The notes: generated from the sequence alone by a model not told the origin. A DNA stretch of 64,000 bases from Nitrosomonadales bacterium (GCA_016214695.1 JACRNY010000004.1:186001-250000), one strand, 5' to 3'; numbered from the stretch's first letter, positions 19,367-27,211 are shown. Program-made: numbers and translations.

Positions 19367-19867
19367 TTATAGCCCTAGTTTGTTGGACAGCTCTTTAGAT
19401 AAGACCCGTGGCTCTCTCTTGCCAGACTTCAGTTCATTATGCTTGTTTATCCAGTTATCAACAGCCCACTCAATTGCCTTCTGTTTGAAAGGAATGTGAA
19501 GGCACAATTCATGACGGATAACGGGAGGGCATCTGCCATCATCCACTCCATTAATCATGCTTAGGTTCACAGCTATTATTGGTAGATCAATCCGTAACGC
19601 TTGCTCCATTTCCCAACGAACAAACTTGGTCAGGTATTTGGTACTTTCGCCTATTAGCACAATCATCAACTTTGCATTCTTTATTCTTTCTGCCAATTGT
19701 TTTTTTATTGAAGCCTCTTGGCTTGAGTCTCGAGCAGAATTTAATTCGTGAGCATCATAGAAATCGAATTCATTGTGGTCAGATGCTTTCCACGCCTTCA
19801 TCAAGTAGTAGTAATGAATGTCTTTGTCACCATCAAAACAAATATAGGTTTTGTTTCTATATGGCAT
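19367..19867 (-). CDS. thsB: TIR-like ThsB protein, type II Thoeris-like
   Basis: 166 residues of a ThsB-type TIR-like domain. The N terminus KTYICFDGDKDIHYYYLMKAW is the characteristic first strand and helix. KNAKLMIVLIGEST is the central strand, and KFVRWEMEQAL contains the glutamate (Glu86, alternatively Glu88) expected to be the NAD-cleaving catalytic residue. No signal peptide or membrane segment is present. In Thoeris systems this protein senses phage infection and produces an ADP-ribose-based second messenger. It is the first gene of a two-gene operon with the macro effector and shares its AT-rich composition. The symbol is given by family resemblance. Confidence 0.85.
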   Translation of the reverse strand: MPYRNKTYICFDGDKDIHYYYLMKAWKASDHNEFDFYDAHELNSARDSSQEASIKKQLAERIKNAKLMIVLIGESTKYLTKFVRWEMEQALRIDLPIIAVNLSMINGVDDGRCPPVIRHELCLHIPFKQKAIEWAVDNWINKHNELKSGKREPRVLSKELSNKLGL

Positions 19868-19907
19868 TTTTTTCCTTTCACAAATTCACTCAATTTCGCA
19901 AACAAAA

Positions 19908-19978
19908 AAAGCATCACGGGGTCAGGTCTTGCATTGCAATCAGCATCACGGGGGCAGGTCTCGCATTACGACATTCGC
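19908..19978. repeat. Tandem copy of a REP-type sequence
   Basis: Two direct copies of GCATCACGGGGTCAGGTCT (second copy GGGGGCAGGTCT), each followed by an imperfect GCATT tail, start near 19910 and 19942. Sequences of this kind are usually relics associated with IS200/REP-associated transposases. No transposase gene is present. They mark the outer edge of the AT-rich Thoeris island. Confidence 0.55.
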
Positions 19979-19992
19979 CCCCTGCCAAAAAC

Positions 19993-20316
19993 CTATGCCG
20001 TTTCCACCGCACGCACTTCAAGTTCGACCTTCAAGTTGGTGCGCATCGCACCGAAGATGGCCGCGAGGTTGTCCATGCTTGGATTGCCTTTGGGCGACAG
20101 CATGCGGTGCAGGCTTTTGCTGGGCTTGTCGGTCAGCGCTGCCAGTTGTTCGAAGCCAAGTGTGGCATTGACGAGATCGCGCAGGATGAGGCGCGCTGTT
20201 TCCGGTTCGTCATGCAGAAACAGAGTGGCTGCTTCATCAAGCAGTGCTTTGGCAAATGCGGGATCGCGCTCTACGCGTTCGACCACGGTTTGATTGATAT
20301 TTTGAGTTAGTGCCAT
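19993..20316 (-). CDS. HTH antitoxin-like transcriptional regulator
   Basis: 107 residues from MALTQNINQTV; the longer frame upstream is not preceded by a good start. The C-terminal half (NATLGFEQLAALTDKPSKSL, HRMLSPKGNPSMDNLAAIFG) is the helix-turn-helix of the addiction-module antidote family often found in small toxin-antitoxin loci. The N-terminal half (DPAFAKALLDEAATLFL) is the usual helical part. No adjacent RelE/HigB-type toxin is present immediately next to it; the two genes upstream are DUF4926 and DUF6883 proteins. It is probably the third gene of that operon. Confidence 0.8.
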   Translation of the reverse strand: MALTQNINQTVVERVERDPAFAKALLDEAATLFLHDEPETARLILRDLVNATLGFEQLAALTDKPSKSLHRMLSPKGNPSMDNLAAIFGAMRTNLKVELEVRAVETA

Positions 20317-20351
20317 GTGGCCAATTGTGGAATCTTGCGCTGTAACATCCG

Positions 20352-20561
20352 CTATGCCGCAATCGCGTCCGGTATGTGATGCAATACCATCAGGCTGCTT
20401 TCCGGGATCGCGCACATGGCGTAGGTGACGCCCTCCAAATCGCAGAATTCAACCTCTACCACGCCGGGTGCGAGTATCTCCACAATTGTCCCTACCTGAC
20501 CACGGCGAAGATGTTTTTCCGGCACATCGTTGGTCAGTGCGACGACTTCTAATGTTTTCAT
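20352..20561 (-). CDS. DUF4926 domain protein
   Basis: 69 residues from MKTLEVVALTND. The pattern LRRGQVGTIVEILAPGVVEVEFCD is characteristic of DUF4926, a small SH3-like beta barrel. The ATG overlaps the stop of the upstream DUF6883 gene by 4 bases (ATGA), so the two are coupled. DUF4926 and DUF6883 genes commonly occur as a pair and are suspected to form toxin-antitoxin or toxin-immunity-like modules; this has not been shown for this pair. Confidence 0.85.
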   Translation of the reverse strand: MKTLEVVALTNDVPEKHLRRGQVGTIVEILAPGVVEVEFCDLEGVTYAMCAIPESSLMVLHHIPDAIAA

Positions 20562-20905
20562 GGGGTACCTCTCAATACATAACAACTGACTAAACGCGGA
20601 AATTCTTCACCGCTCTTGATGATCCATGCGCTTCTAATAACCGCTTCACGACTACCCCAGATAACATGGGCATCCAATGTGTAGCGGCGTCCATATTCGT
20701 CAGCGCCGGTCATGGAGACATCATCGTGTGCTGCGGCTGCGGATAACAATATTTCACGCAGTTTTTCAGCATCGGCGGCTGTCATTCCCAGCGTTGCCAG
20801 GAATACTCTTGCCTTGTGTCGACCTTCCGGATGCTGCGCAGATAGACAGTATCCCCGCAACTTTTCTATGTCAACGACTGCACTTTGGCCATTGGGTAGT
20901 TTCAT
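20558..20905 (-). CDS. DUF6883 domain protein
   Basis: 115 residues. KLPNGQSAVVDIEKLRGYCL, HPEGRHKARVFLATLGM and RYTLDAHVIWGSREAVIRSAW are the conserved blocks of the DUF6883 family. It is soluble with no export signal. It leads a three-gene minus-strand operon (DUF6883, DUF4926, HTH antitoxin-like) and lies about 32 bases downstream of the predicted start site of the 45-bp repeated promoter element. Function is unknown; RNase-like toxin activity is only a guess from genomic association. Confidence 0.85.
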   Translation of the reverse strand: MKLPNGQSAVVDIEKLRGYCLSAQHPEGRHKARVFLATLGMTAADAEKLREILLSAAAAHDDVSMTGADEYGRRYTLDAHVIWGSREAVIRSAWIIKSGEEFPRLVSCYVLRGTP

Positions 20906-20944
20906 GTTTTACCAAACTATCGGGGCGAAAATTTCAGGTACCGA

Positions 20945-20989
20945 AGCCTAGCAGCAAAGTCCCTTCTCGCCTATATGCCAAAAGGTATA
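20945..20989 (-). promoter_or_regulatory. 45-bp promoter/operator element, copy 1 (DUF6883 operon)
   Basis: On the minus strand, operator TATACCTTTTGGCATA (20974-20989) is followed after 23 bases by extended -10 TGC-TAGGCT (hexamer 20945-20950). The same layout recurs six more times in the window. The operator is centred near -43 and replaces the -35 box, suggesting activation. Confidence 0.8.
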
Positions 20990-21027
20990 GACCTTCGCCA
21001 AGATCGTCAGCTGACACCCCCTACTGT

Positions 21028-21252
21028 CTATACCCCCAGCATCCTGCGCGACAACAGTGCCTGCATGTCGCGCCGTCCGTCCGCGATGATGTAGATGATC
21101 ACCTGTTTGCCGCTCACGCGATAGATGAGGCGATAAGGTTTGAAGTGTACCTGGCGATATTCGCGGATACCCAGTGCGATGAGTTCTTTGGGGTGGGTGC
21201 CGCGCTCGCATGAAATAATTGGTGAATAATTGGGGACAGACCACGGTTTCAA
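21028..21252 (-). pseudogene. Truncated RelE/ParE-type toxin
   Basis: The C-terminal 56 residues (GTHPKELIALGIREYRQVHF, PYRLIYRVSGKQVIIYIIA, DGRRDMQALL) are the second half of a ParE/RelE-type toxin. The first 18 residues of the frame (MKPWSVPNYSPIIS) are unrelated and coincide with a REP-like sequence GGGGACAGACCACG at about 21231-21244, so the N-terminal half was replaced or deleted. No antitoxin gene is upstream. Family toxins are about 95-100 residues, so this one is probably inactive. Confidence 0.75.
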
Positions 21253-21280
21253 TTAATGATGTCGGTTCCGCATAATCAAA

Positions 21281-21316
21281 GGGGCCAGGCTCGAATATTC
21301 CTTGAACTGGCCCCGT
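21281..21316. repeat. REP-like palindrome
   Basis: The 8-bp inverted repeat GGGGCCAG / CTGGCCCC encloses about 18 bases containing CTCGAATATTCC. It lies just after the stop of the YajG-like lipoprotein gene and could also act as its terminator, although no clear T run follows on the minus strand. Confidence 0.55.
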
Positions 21317-21325
21317 TGATCACCA

Positions 21326-21949
21326 TCAATTTGTAACCGTATTGCTGCTCACTTGTGATGGCTTCGATTGCGTGAGCGCGGCAATGAATGAGGCATCGCC
21401 CAGTGTCTTGTCGATCACGTCGCGCATTGTGTTTTCCAGAACGACGCGCAAGTCTTCTACGGGAGCGAGTACGCCGCCTACCGGGATGAATCCGCTTACG
21501 TATTTTGACGAGTATGTCTGGGTGAATCGCTTGAGCCCCGTGGACTTTTCGGAGACGGTGACTTCGATCGAGACGGTCGCTTCCTTGTGCGACATCTGGG
21601 TGCATTTCAGGTCAAGGACTGTGCCGGATATCTGCAACGCTGCGGCTGGATCGATAGCGATGCCTTTTGCCTTGAACGCATCCAGGTAGGCCGCCTGCAC
21701 GACATCGGCTACGGGCTGGGAAGATTCGAGAGTCTTGAGGGGATTGCCGAACCCGCCGCGGATGGCACCCAGCCAAGTCGGTTTCTCATTTCGCTTATCC
21801 ACGAAGGCGCCGACTGACACTGGTTGAACCGATGCGGCAACCTTGCTGGGGGTGGCTCCTTCAGTGGGCGAGTATTTCAAGCCGACACTGGTGGTGCCGC
21901 AACCGGTAAGCATCGCAAGACCAAGAACTGCCGCAAGCCATTTCATCAT
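21326..21949 (-). CDS. YajG-like outer-membrane lipoprotein
   Basis: 207 residues. A signal peptide with lipobox MLTGC (Cys17) marks it as a lipoprotein. The following region (GLKYSPTEGATPSKVAASVQ, VGAFVDKRNEKPTWLG, LQISGTVLDLKC) resembles YajG-family lipoproteins, which are of unknown function. It is monocistronic, lying downstream of promoter element copy 2 with a predicted leader of about 62 bases. It could be an envelope stress or assembly factor; no enzymatic motif is visible. Confidence 0.8.
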   Translation of the reverse strand: MMKWLAAVLGLAMLTGCGTTSVGLKYSPTEGATPSKVAASVQPVSVGAFVDKRNEKPTWLGAIRGGFGNPLKTLESSQPVADVVQAAYLDAFKAKGIAIDPAAALQISGTVLDLKCTQMSHKEATVSIEVTVSEKSTGLKRFTQTYSSKYVSGFIPVGGVLAPVEDLRVVLENTMRDVIDKTLGDASFIAALTQSKPSQVSSNTVTN

Positions 21950-22018
21950 GTCATCTCCTTTGGTTCAAATATTCGGGTCGGGTTCGTAATACTTTTCTGC
22001 CCTCTTCCAACGCACCGA

Positions 22019-22063
22019 AGACTAGCAGCAAAGACCCTCCTCGCCTATATGCCAAAAGATATA
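22019..22063 (-). promoter_or_regulatory. 45-bp promoter/operator element, copy 2 (YajG-like gene)
   Basis: Operator TATATCTTTTGGCATA (22048-22063), 23-base spacer, then extended -10 TGC-TAGTCT (hexamer 22019-22024), all on the minus strand. It sits directly downstream of a decayed SDR gene tail. Confidence 0.8.
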
Positions 22064-22085
22064 GACCTTCCCCTCTGCCGCAGCA

Positions 22086-22184
22086 TCACCAGGGGATCAC
22101 CACCCCGTCATTGCCGATGAATTAGCCCGTGTCCGCCGGGCTTGAAGGCGATGGAGGTGATGCCCTTCTCTTTCAGGCCCACGG
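22086..22184 (-). pseudogene. Decayed SDR oxidoreductase tail, copy B
   Basis: This about 100-base stretch matches the 3' end of the intact SDR gene at 26481-27179. It has an internal deletion joining the Asn-Asp-Gly tail region to an upstream part, and a nonsense change (the lysine codon in TGKFIG has become TAA). It lies between the stop of the 541-residue lipoprotein gene and promoter element copy 2. Confidence 0.8.
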
Positions 22185-22190
22185 CTTGGG

Positions 22191-23816
22191 TCATTTGCTG
22201 ACCGTCGGAGTGTAGCCACCATCCCTGTTTATGGAAAAGCGGATATGTTCGACGGCCCCGTCATCCCGAATGACTACGACGCCATCGGACGATCCGGCAT
22301 AGACCGATTTTCCAACTCTTGCGATGGTCTTGACCAGGCCGGTGACTTTGTAACGCACAACGGAGTTATCTTTACGGTCGATCCTGGCAATGCCGGTTCC
22401 AAATGCGTCGCCTTCCGGCTGGACACCAAGGCCAACCCAGATTGACTTGGGCTCCACCAATATAGAGTACACCGACGAATCGGCAATCTCTTTGAGGTAA
22501 TCAATTTCGAACTTCCTGGACATGACGTCAAAGGAGCCGATGCCGCCAATGCCGGTATGCCCTTCCCCGTCGTAGAATTTAAGACCAAACCAGATCCGGG
22601 TGCCTTCGAGTTGTGCGGGGCCGATCTCAGACTCAAGGATGGTGTCTTCTTCTGTGTAGCCATCATCAACCCGAGATGGGCGATACTGTCGGAACTGTTC
22701 GTATGCGGGTTGCGGTAGCGGATAAAAGATACCAATTCCATTCTGGATATCGAATATGCCGGAATCGGGGGGCGAATAGCCGATTGCTGTATTTTCATCA
22801 TTCAAAGCAAGGAAGCTGTGTTTATTCCCGTCGATCACGGTGTCCATCGTTCGCCGCAAACTATCTTGTGTGTAAGCCCACATGCGTTGAAGCCCAGTCA
22901 AGCGGAGCGAACCAGTGTCTGATTGATCGGCATCAGGCTTGGGAATACCGGTTCTTTCCCAACTATTGTTTGCGAGGACATATTGGTAAGTTTTCCCTGC
23001 AAGAATCAACTTGCCATTGTCTATTCTGGCATCCTTGATCGCTTCGATACCTTCATTTTGAATTGTGTTTATAACGCTAATTGTTTTCTGGGATGACTCA
23101 GGAGTTAGTATTCTCGCAATGACTGCCTTTTCTTCATCCGTGCTCCCTATGCAATAAACGGTGCCATTAAGCTCCAGGATTTTGCTCACTCTTACATCAA
23201 TGCCACCGGTAAAGGCCGCATTCAGTTTCCGATTCTTGAGATCAAAGAAATATTTCCTCTTCATCTCCTGGTCGCCATAGGTGCTGCCAGCCCCGGTGAC
23301 GACCAGATACCCATCGCCGTGCACCCCAAGCTTGACGTCGTAATCAGCCATGCGTCCGGTGGGAAATATGTCTAGGGTCAATACATGGTTGCCCGCTTCG
23401 TCGACGATGAAGACGCCAAAGCTTTCTGCTTTCATGAATGAATCCGACTTGGTATCACGGGTGCCGCCGCCGGAGCCCCGAAGTACAAGGGCTGTATATC
23501 CCGGCGTGATCTCTCGTTTATCCACGATCTCAAACGTGTGTAGCGGAGCATAAAAGCTCTGCATCAATGGGATCAGGCTGTCGCACTTAATGATCTTGCT
23601 GTCACATGAGATTCTGGGCGCAACAGCTATCTCGCCATTTGCGTCAACCATCGGCGGTTCGGCAAATATTTTGATACTTGCATCGGAAGCAGCTGATGTG
23701 TTCTCTTGGGCTGATAAAGTTGTGGAAACGGGGCTGGCAATCTCAGAATCTGGTTTCTGATCGCAACCAGGAAAGGTTACTAAGGCAAAGATAACCAGCA
23801 GGAGCGTCTTCTTCAT
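22191..23816 (-). CDS. Large lipoprotein of unknown function, 541 residues
   Basis: I do not recognise a family. The ATG at 23816 (MKKTLLLVIFALV) begins a signal peptide ending in the lipobox FPGC, so it is a predicted lipoprotein. After a Ser/Thr-rich linker the protein is strand-rich, with repeated motifs of the type GDGYLVVTGAGSTYGD, IARIDRKDN and SVYAGSSDGVVVI that suggest a beta-propeller with about six to seven blades (inference). DKREITPGYTALVLRGSGGG begins the domain. It is under promoter element copy 3 with an about 83-base leader. Its G+C content is moderately below that of the core genes. Confidence 0.75.
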   Translation of the reverse strand: MKKTLLLVIFALVTFPGCDQKPDSEIASPVSTTLSAQENTSAASDASIKIFAEPPMVDANGEIAVAPRISCDSKIIKCDSLIPLMQSFYAPLHTFEIVDKREITPGYTALVLRGSGGGTRDTKSDSFMKAESFGVFIVDEAGNHVLTLDIFPTGRMADYDVKLGVHGDGYLVVTGAGSTYGDQEMKRKYFFDLKNRKLNAAFTGGIDVRVSKILELNGTVYCIGSTDEEKAVIARILTPESSQKTISVINTIQNEGIEAIKDARIDNGKLILAGKTYQYVLANNSWERTGIPKPDADQSDTGSLRLTGLQRMWAYTQDSLRRTMDTVIDGNKHSFLALNDENTAIGYSPPDSGIFDIQNGIGIFYPLPQPAYEQFRQYRPSRVDDGYTEEDTILESEIGPAQLEGTRIWFGLKFYDGEGHTGIGGIGSFDVMSRKFEIDYLKEIADSSVYSILVEPKSIWVGLGVQPEGDAFGTGIARIDRKDNSVVRYKVTGLVKTIARVGKSVYAGSSDGVVVIRDDGAVEHIRFSINRDGGYTPTVSK

Positions 23817-23906
23817 TGGGTTGACCCTTCTCAACGAATCAAAGGCCGGAAACCCATGGGAATTCCAAGTTCGAAATTCCAGGAGTCCGGAGTCGATTTT
23901 TTTCGA

Positions 23907-23951
23907 AGACTAGCAGCAAAGACCCTCCTCGCCTATATGCCAAAAGATATA
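23907..23951 (-). promoter_or_regulatory. 45-bp promoter/operator element, copy 3 (541-residue lipoprotein)
   Basis: Operator TATATCTTTTGGCATA (23936-23951), 23-base spacer, then extended -10 TGC-TAGTCT (hexamer 23907-23912), on the minus strand. Copies 2 and 3 are nearly identical over more than 60 bases, so one is a recent duplication. Confidence 0.8.
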
Positions 23952-23974
23952 GACCTTCCCCTCTGCCGCATTCA

Positions 23975-24138
23975 TCACCAGGGGATCTCCACTCCGTCAT
24001 TGCCGATGAATTTGCCCGTGTCCGCCGGGGTGAGCCCGGCTATGACCTTGCGCATGTCGGCCACGCTTTGCTCGACCGCGATCATGGCGTTGGGGCCGCC
24101 CATGTCGGTCTTGACCCAGCCGGGGTTGAAGGCCACGG
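23975..24138 (-). pseudogene. SDR oxidoreductase tail, copy A
   Basis: This stretch encodes VAFNPGWVKTDMGGPNAMIA and the following residues to GNDGVEIPW-stop, matching the last 54 residues of the intact SDR gene with few changes. The rest of the gene is absent; the fragment abuts the 3' end of the PAS-GGDEF gene. It lies directly upstream of promoter element copy 3. Confidence 0.85.
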
Positions 24139-24149
24139 AACACGAAGAC

Positions 24150-26402
24150 TTACGAAACGGACACCGGGTTATAAAAACAGTATCTGTTCTTTCCACTCTT
24201 TTTTGCGGCATACATGGCTTGGTCGGCGTACTTGAGCAGCCTTTCTGAATCCGCGCTGTTTACTGGATACATGCTGACGCCGATGCTTGCACCCAGGGTG
24301 ATGGTTTCTTCTCTGAAGAAGATCGGCTGCGCTATGGCTGCAAGCAGGCGTTGAAGCGTGATGATGCACTCGTCTTGTCCGTTCAACCCCAGCAGTAGTA
24401 CTACAAACTCATCTCCGCCTAACCGGGCGACGGTATCGCCGCCCCGCACGGTGTCTTCGATGCGTTTGGCCACTTCGATCAACACCTGGTCGCCTGCATC
24501 ATGTCCCAGGGTGTCGTTGATGAGTTTGAAGCCATCAAGATCAAGATAGCAGACCGCCATCATGTTGTTCTCGCGCGCTGTCTGGGCGATCGCCTGTTTC
24601 ATGCGGTCTGCCAGCAGCACCCGGTTGGGTATGCCGGTGAGCGTATCGTAGTAGGCGAAGCGGCTCAGTTCTGCCTCATGTTCCTTGATATGGCTGATGT
24701 CTGAAAACACGGCGACATAACGCAGCGCCTTGCCGTGATTGTCATAAATGACCGAGACTGAAAGCTGCTCCGCATAGACTTCGCCCGATTTGCGCCGATT
24801 CCATATCTCGCCGCGCCAGCTACCCGCGCTGGTCAGCTGTTGCCACATCGAAGAATAGAATTTGCTGTCCTGACGCCCTGAACTCAGCAGCCGCGGATTT
24901 TTTCCTATGACTTCCTCGCGGTCATAACCGGTGATTCTGCTGAACGCCGGGTTGACGTCCACGATGTTATTGTCGGCGTCGGAGATCAGGATCGCTTCCT
25001 GGCTGTTGTTGAATACGCTGGCAGTGACCCTGAGGCTTTCATCGATTCGATTTCGGATGGTGATATCTTCAACGATTGACCAGATGTATTGCTGTCCGTC
25101 TTTTCCATGCAGCAGTGTTCCATTCAACTGGATCGGAATCCTGCTCCCGTCCTTTTGTCGATATTCCTTGATGTAGGGGCCGTAACTTCCTTTTTTGGCT
25201 AATGATTCCAGTTGTTCAGCTTCCTGTTGTGCATATTCCTCTGGCGTCAGTGTCCAATAGTCCAGCGCTTTGAGTTCTTCGGCCGGATAACCGCAGATGG
25301 ACCGGAATGCTTCGTTGAATTCGATGTATCGACCGTTCATGTCGGTCAAGGCGATGCCGAGGGGAGAGAGTTCAAAAAGACCGCGCAGTTTCTCTTCGCT
25401 TTCTTTCAGGGCGTTCTCCGCCATCTTTCGATCTGTGACATCAATGCAATAACCGATGTAGCCAATGAACTCGCCATCGCTGTTATAACGCGGGCATCCT
25501 TCGTCGCGCAGCCAGCGATATTCGCCGTCATGCCGGCGCAGTCGATAGTCCATGCCGAAGTTCTTGCGAGCATCGAATGACGACTCATAAACATCCATGC
25601 AGTGCTGTAGATCATCCGGATGGACGCCTTCGACCCAACCGTTGCCCATCTCCTGCTGCAAGCTGCGTCCGGTAAAGCCAAGCCAGACCTTGTTGAAGTA
25701 ATCACACAACTTGTCCTTGCCTGAGGTCCATATCAGAGCCTGCCCGGAATCAGCCAGCGTGCGGTATTGCAGTTCACTCTCTTTCAGTTCATTGGCCAGA
25801 TACTCATTGCGGAAGCGCAGGCGTTGCGTCTCGACGAACACACTGTTTTTCGTATTGATGATGGGTTGCATGACTGCAATGAATACGAACAGCATCAGTG
25901 CAAGCACACCGTACGTCCAGTCTCCGAGCGTCAGGAGCCATATCGCGATCGGGAGGATGCTGGTGAGAATGAAGAAGCGAGGAGGATTTTTTAGCGAGAA
26001 GCCCTCAGAGGATGAAGTCGCCGCCACGACAGTGGCGACCGTCAATACATAAGGCCGGTAGTCCTCGGGAAGATTGGCCAGCATCGCCGTATTCGCCGCT
26101 CCCCAGCATACGCCGGCGGCTGCGCCGCTCAGAGTTTGAGTCTTGCTCCATTGTCCTGAGCTGCGTGAGTCCGGAACCCTGCGATACTGGCGGAAAATGT
26201 GGATACGGTAGCCCGTGATCAGGTAGATACATATCAGGGCCGGCAACCAGGTCCATCGGGGAATGTGTTCGTGCACTGCAAACACCAAAAGCGAAAAGAC
26301 CACCGCTCCTGCCAGATTGAGGGTGTTCACATCCCTGAAGTAGGCTTTGACCTGCTCGGCCTCGATGTCTCGTTCTATTTTTGCACTCGTTTGTTCTGTC
26401 AC
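24150..26402 (-). CDS. Membrane diguanylate cyclase with PAS domains
   Basis: 750 residues from a GTG start. The N-terminal region (about 25-195) has several hydrophobic helices (LAGAVVFSLLVFAVHE, WLPALICIYLITGY, YVLTVATVVAATSS, FILTSILPIAIWLLTLG), like an MASE-type membrane sensor. Three PAS/PAC segments follow (YRTLADSGQALIW, LRGLFELSPLGIALTD, SVFNNSQEAILISDADN), then a GGDEF domain with intact VARLGGDEFVVLL. It should make c-di-GMP in response to a membrane or PAS-bound signal. Its stop is followed by SDR tail copy A. No repeated promoter element precedes it; only about 78 bases separate it from the intact SDR gene. Confidence 0.93.
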   Translation of the reverse strand: MTEQTSAKIERDIEAEQVKAYFRDVNTLNLAGAVVFSLLVFAVHEHIPRWTWLPALICIYLITGYRIHIFRQYRRVPDSRSSGQWSKTQTLSGAAAGVCWGAANTAMLANLPEDYRPYVLTVATVVAATSSSEGFSLKNPPRFFILTSILPIAIWLLTLGDWTYGVLALMLFVFIAVMQPIINTKNSVFVETQRLRFRNEYLANELKESELQYRTLADSGQALIWTSGKDKLCDYFNKVWLGFTGRSLQQEMGNGWVEGVHPDDLQHCMDVYESSFDARKNFGMDYRLRRHDGEYRWLRDEGCPRYNSDGEFIGYIGYCIDVTDRKMAENALKESEEKLRGLFELSPLGIALTDMNGRYIEFNEAFRSICGYPAEELKALDYWTLTPEEYAQQEAEQLESLAKKGSYGPYIKEYRQKDGSRIPIQLNGTLLHGKDGQQYIWSIVEDITIRNRIDESLRVTASVFNNSQEAILISDADNNIVDVNPAFSRITGYDREEVIGKNPRLLSSGRQDSKFYSSMWQQLTSAGSWRGEIWNRRKSGEVYAEQLSVSVIYDNHGKALRYVAVFSDISHIKEHEAELSRFAYYDTLTGIPNRVLLADRMKQAIAQTARENNMMAVCYLDLDGFKLINDTLGHDAGDQVLIEVAKRIEDTVRGGDTVARLGGDEFVVLLLGLNGQDECIITLQRLLAAIAQPIFFREETITLGASIGVSMYPVNSADSERLLKYADQAMYAAKKSGKNRYCFYNPVSVS

Positions 26403-26480
26403 TTGTTTTCTCTTTCAGTAACGCCTGCTTTGGCTATCACCTTAGGGCGGATTATATGTTTCTTCCCCTCTGCCGCAGCA

Positions 26481-27179
26481 TCACCAGGGAATCACCCCCC
26501 CGTCATTGCCGATGAACTTGCCCGTGTCTGCCGGGGTGAGGCCGTCTATGACCTTGCGCATGTCGGACACGCTTTGCTCGACCGCGATCATGGCGTTGGG
26601 GCCGCCCATGTCGGTCTTGACCCAGCCGGGATTGAAGGCCACGGAGGTGATGCCCTTTTCTTTCAGGTCCACGGCCAGGCTTTTGACGACCATGTTGGCC
26701 GCCGCTTTGCTGCTGCGATACAGGTAGCTGCCGCCGCTGCCGTTGTCGTCGATGCTGCCCATCTGGCTGGTGATGGTGACGATGAGTTTGAGTTCGCTGC
26801 GCGCGATCTGCTGGACGAAGGCTTCAACCATCTTGAGCGGGGCCATGGTGTTGATGTTGAATGCGTCCATCCATTCCAGATAGTCGGTCTGGCCGAAGCC
26901 GCGTTTGTCGGACGCTGGATAGACGCCGGCATTGTTGATGAGCAGGTCTATGCTTTCATCGGCCAGCATGCGGGCAAGTTGTTCGATCTGCACATGGCTG
27001 GCAACGTCGAGGGCGTGGACCTTGATCAGGTCGGGATACTGCGCCGCCAGTTTGTTGAGCGCAGCGGCCTTGCCGGGATCGCGGCAACAGGCCAGCACGC
27101 GCCAGCCGGCGGCTGCATATTGATTGCAGAATTCCAGCCCGATGCCGCGGTTGGCGCCGGTGATGAGTAGTGTGTTCAT
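26481..27179 (-). CDS. SDR family oxidoreductase
   Basis: 232 residues from MNTLLITGANRGIGLEF (ATG at 27179). The classical short-chain dehydrogenase features are present: glycine-rich TGANRGIG, the NNAGVYP motif, and the catalytic Ser/Tyr/Lys region (TITSQMGS; YRSSKAAANM). The tail PGWVKTDMGGPNA resembles C-factor-like carbonyl reductases. Substrate is unknown; NAD(P)H-dependent reduction of a carbonyl is the family expectation. The gene is under promoter element copy 4 with an about 25-base leader, and two truncated copies of its 3' end lie 2.3 and 4.3 kb away on the same strand. Confidence 0.92.
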   Translation of the reverse strand: MNTLLITGANRGIGLEFCNQYAAAGWRVLACCRDPGKAAALNKLAAQYPDLIKVHALDVASHVQIEQLARMLADESIDLLINNAGVYPASDKRGFGQTDYLEWMDAFNINTMAPLKMVEAFVQQIARSELKLIVTITSQMGSIDDNGSGGSYLYRSSKAAANMVVKSLAVDLKEKGITSVAFNPGWVKTDMGGPNAMIAVEQSVSDMRKVIDGLTPADTGKFIGNDGGVIPW

Positions 27180-27211
27180 GGTTGGCCTTTCGATACCGTC
27201 TATGGCACAGA

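Noticed and set aside
19908-19978. Possible CRISPR array
   Set aside because: Only two imperfect copies, with no regular spacers and no cas genes; better explained as a REP relic.
22191-23816. Assigning a quinoprotein or sugar-dehydrogenase function to the 541-residue lipoprotein
   Set aside because: A propeller-like pattern is suggestive, but no cofactor or catalytic motif can be recognised.
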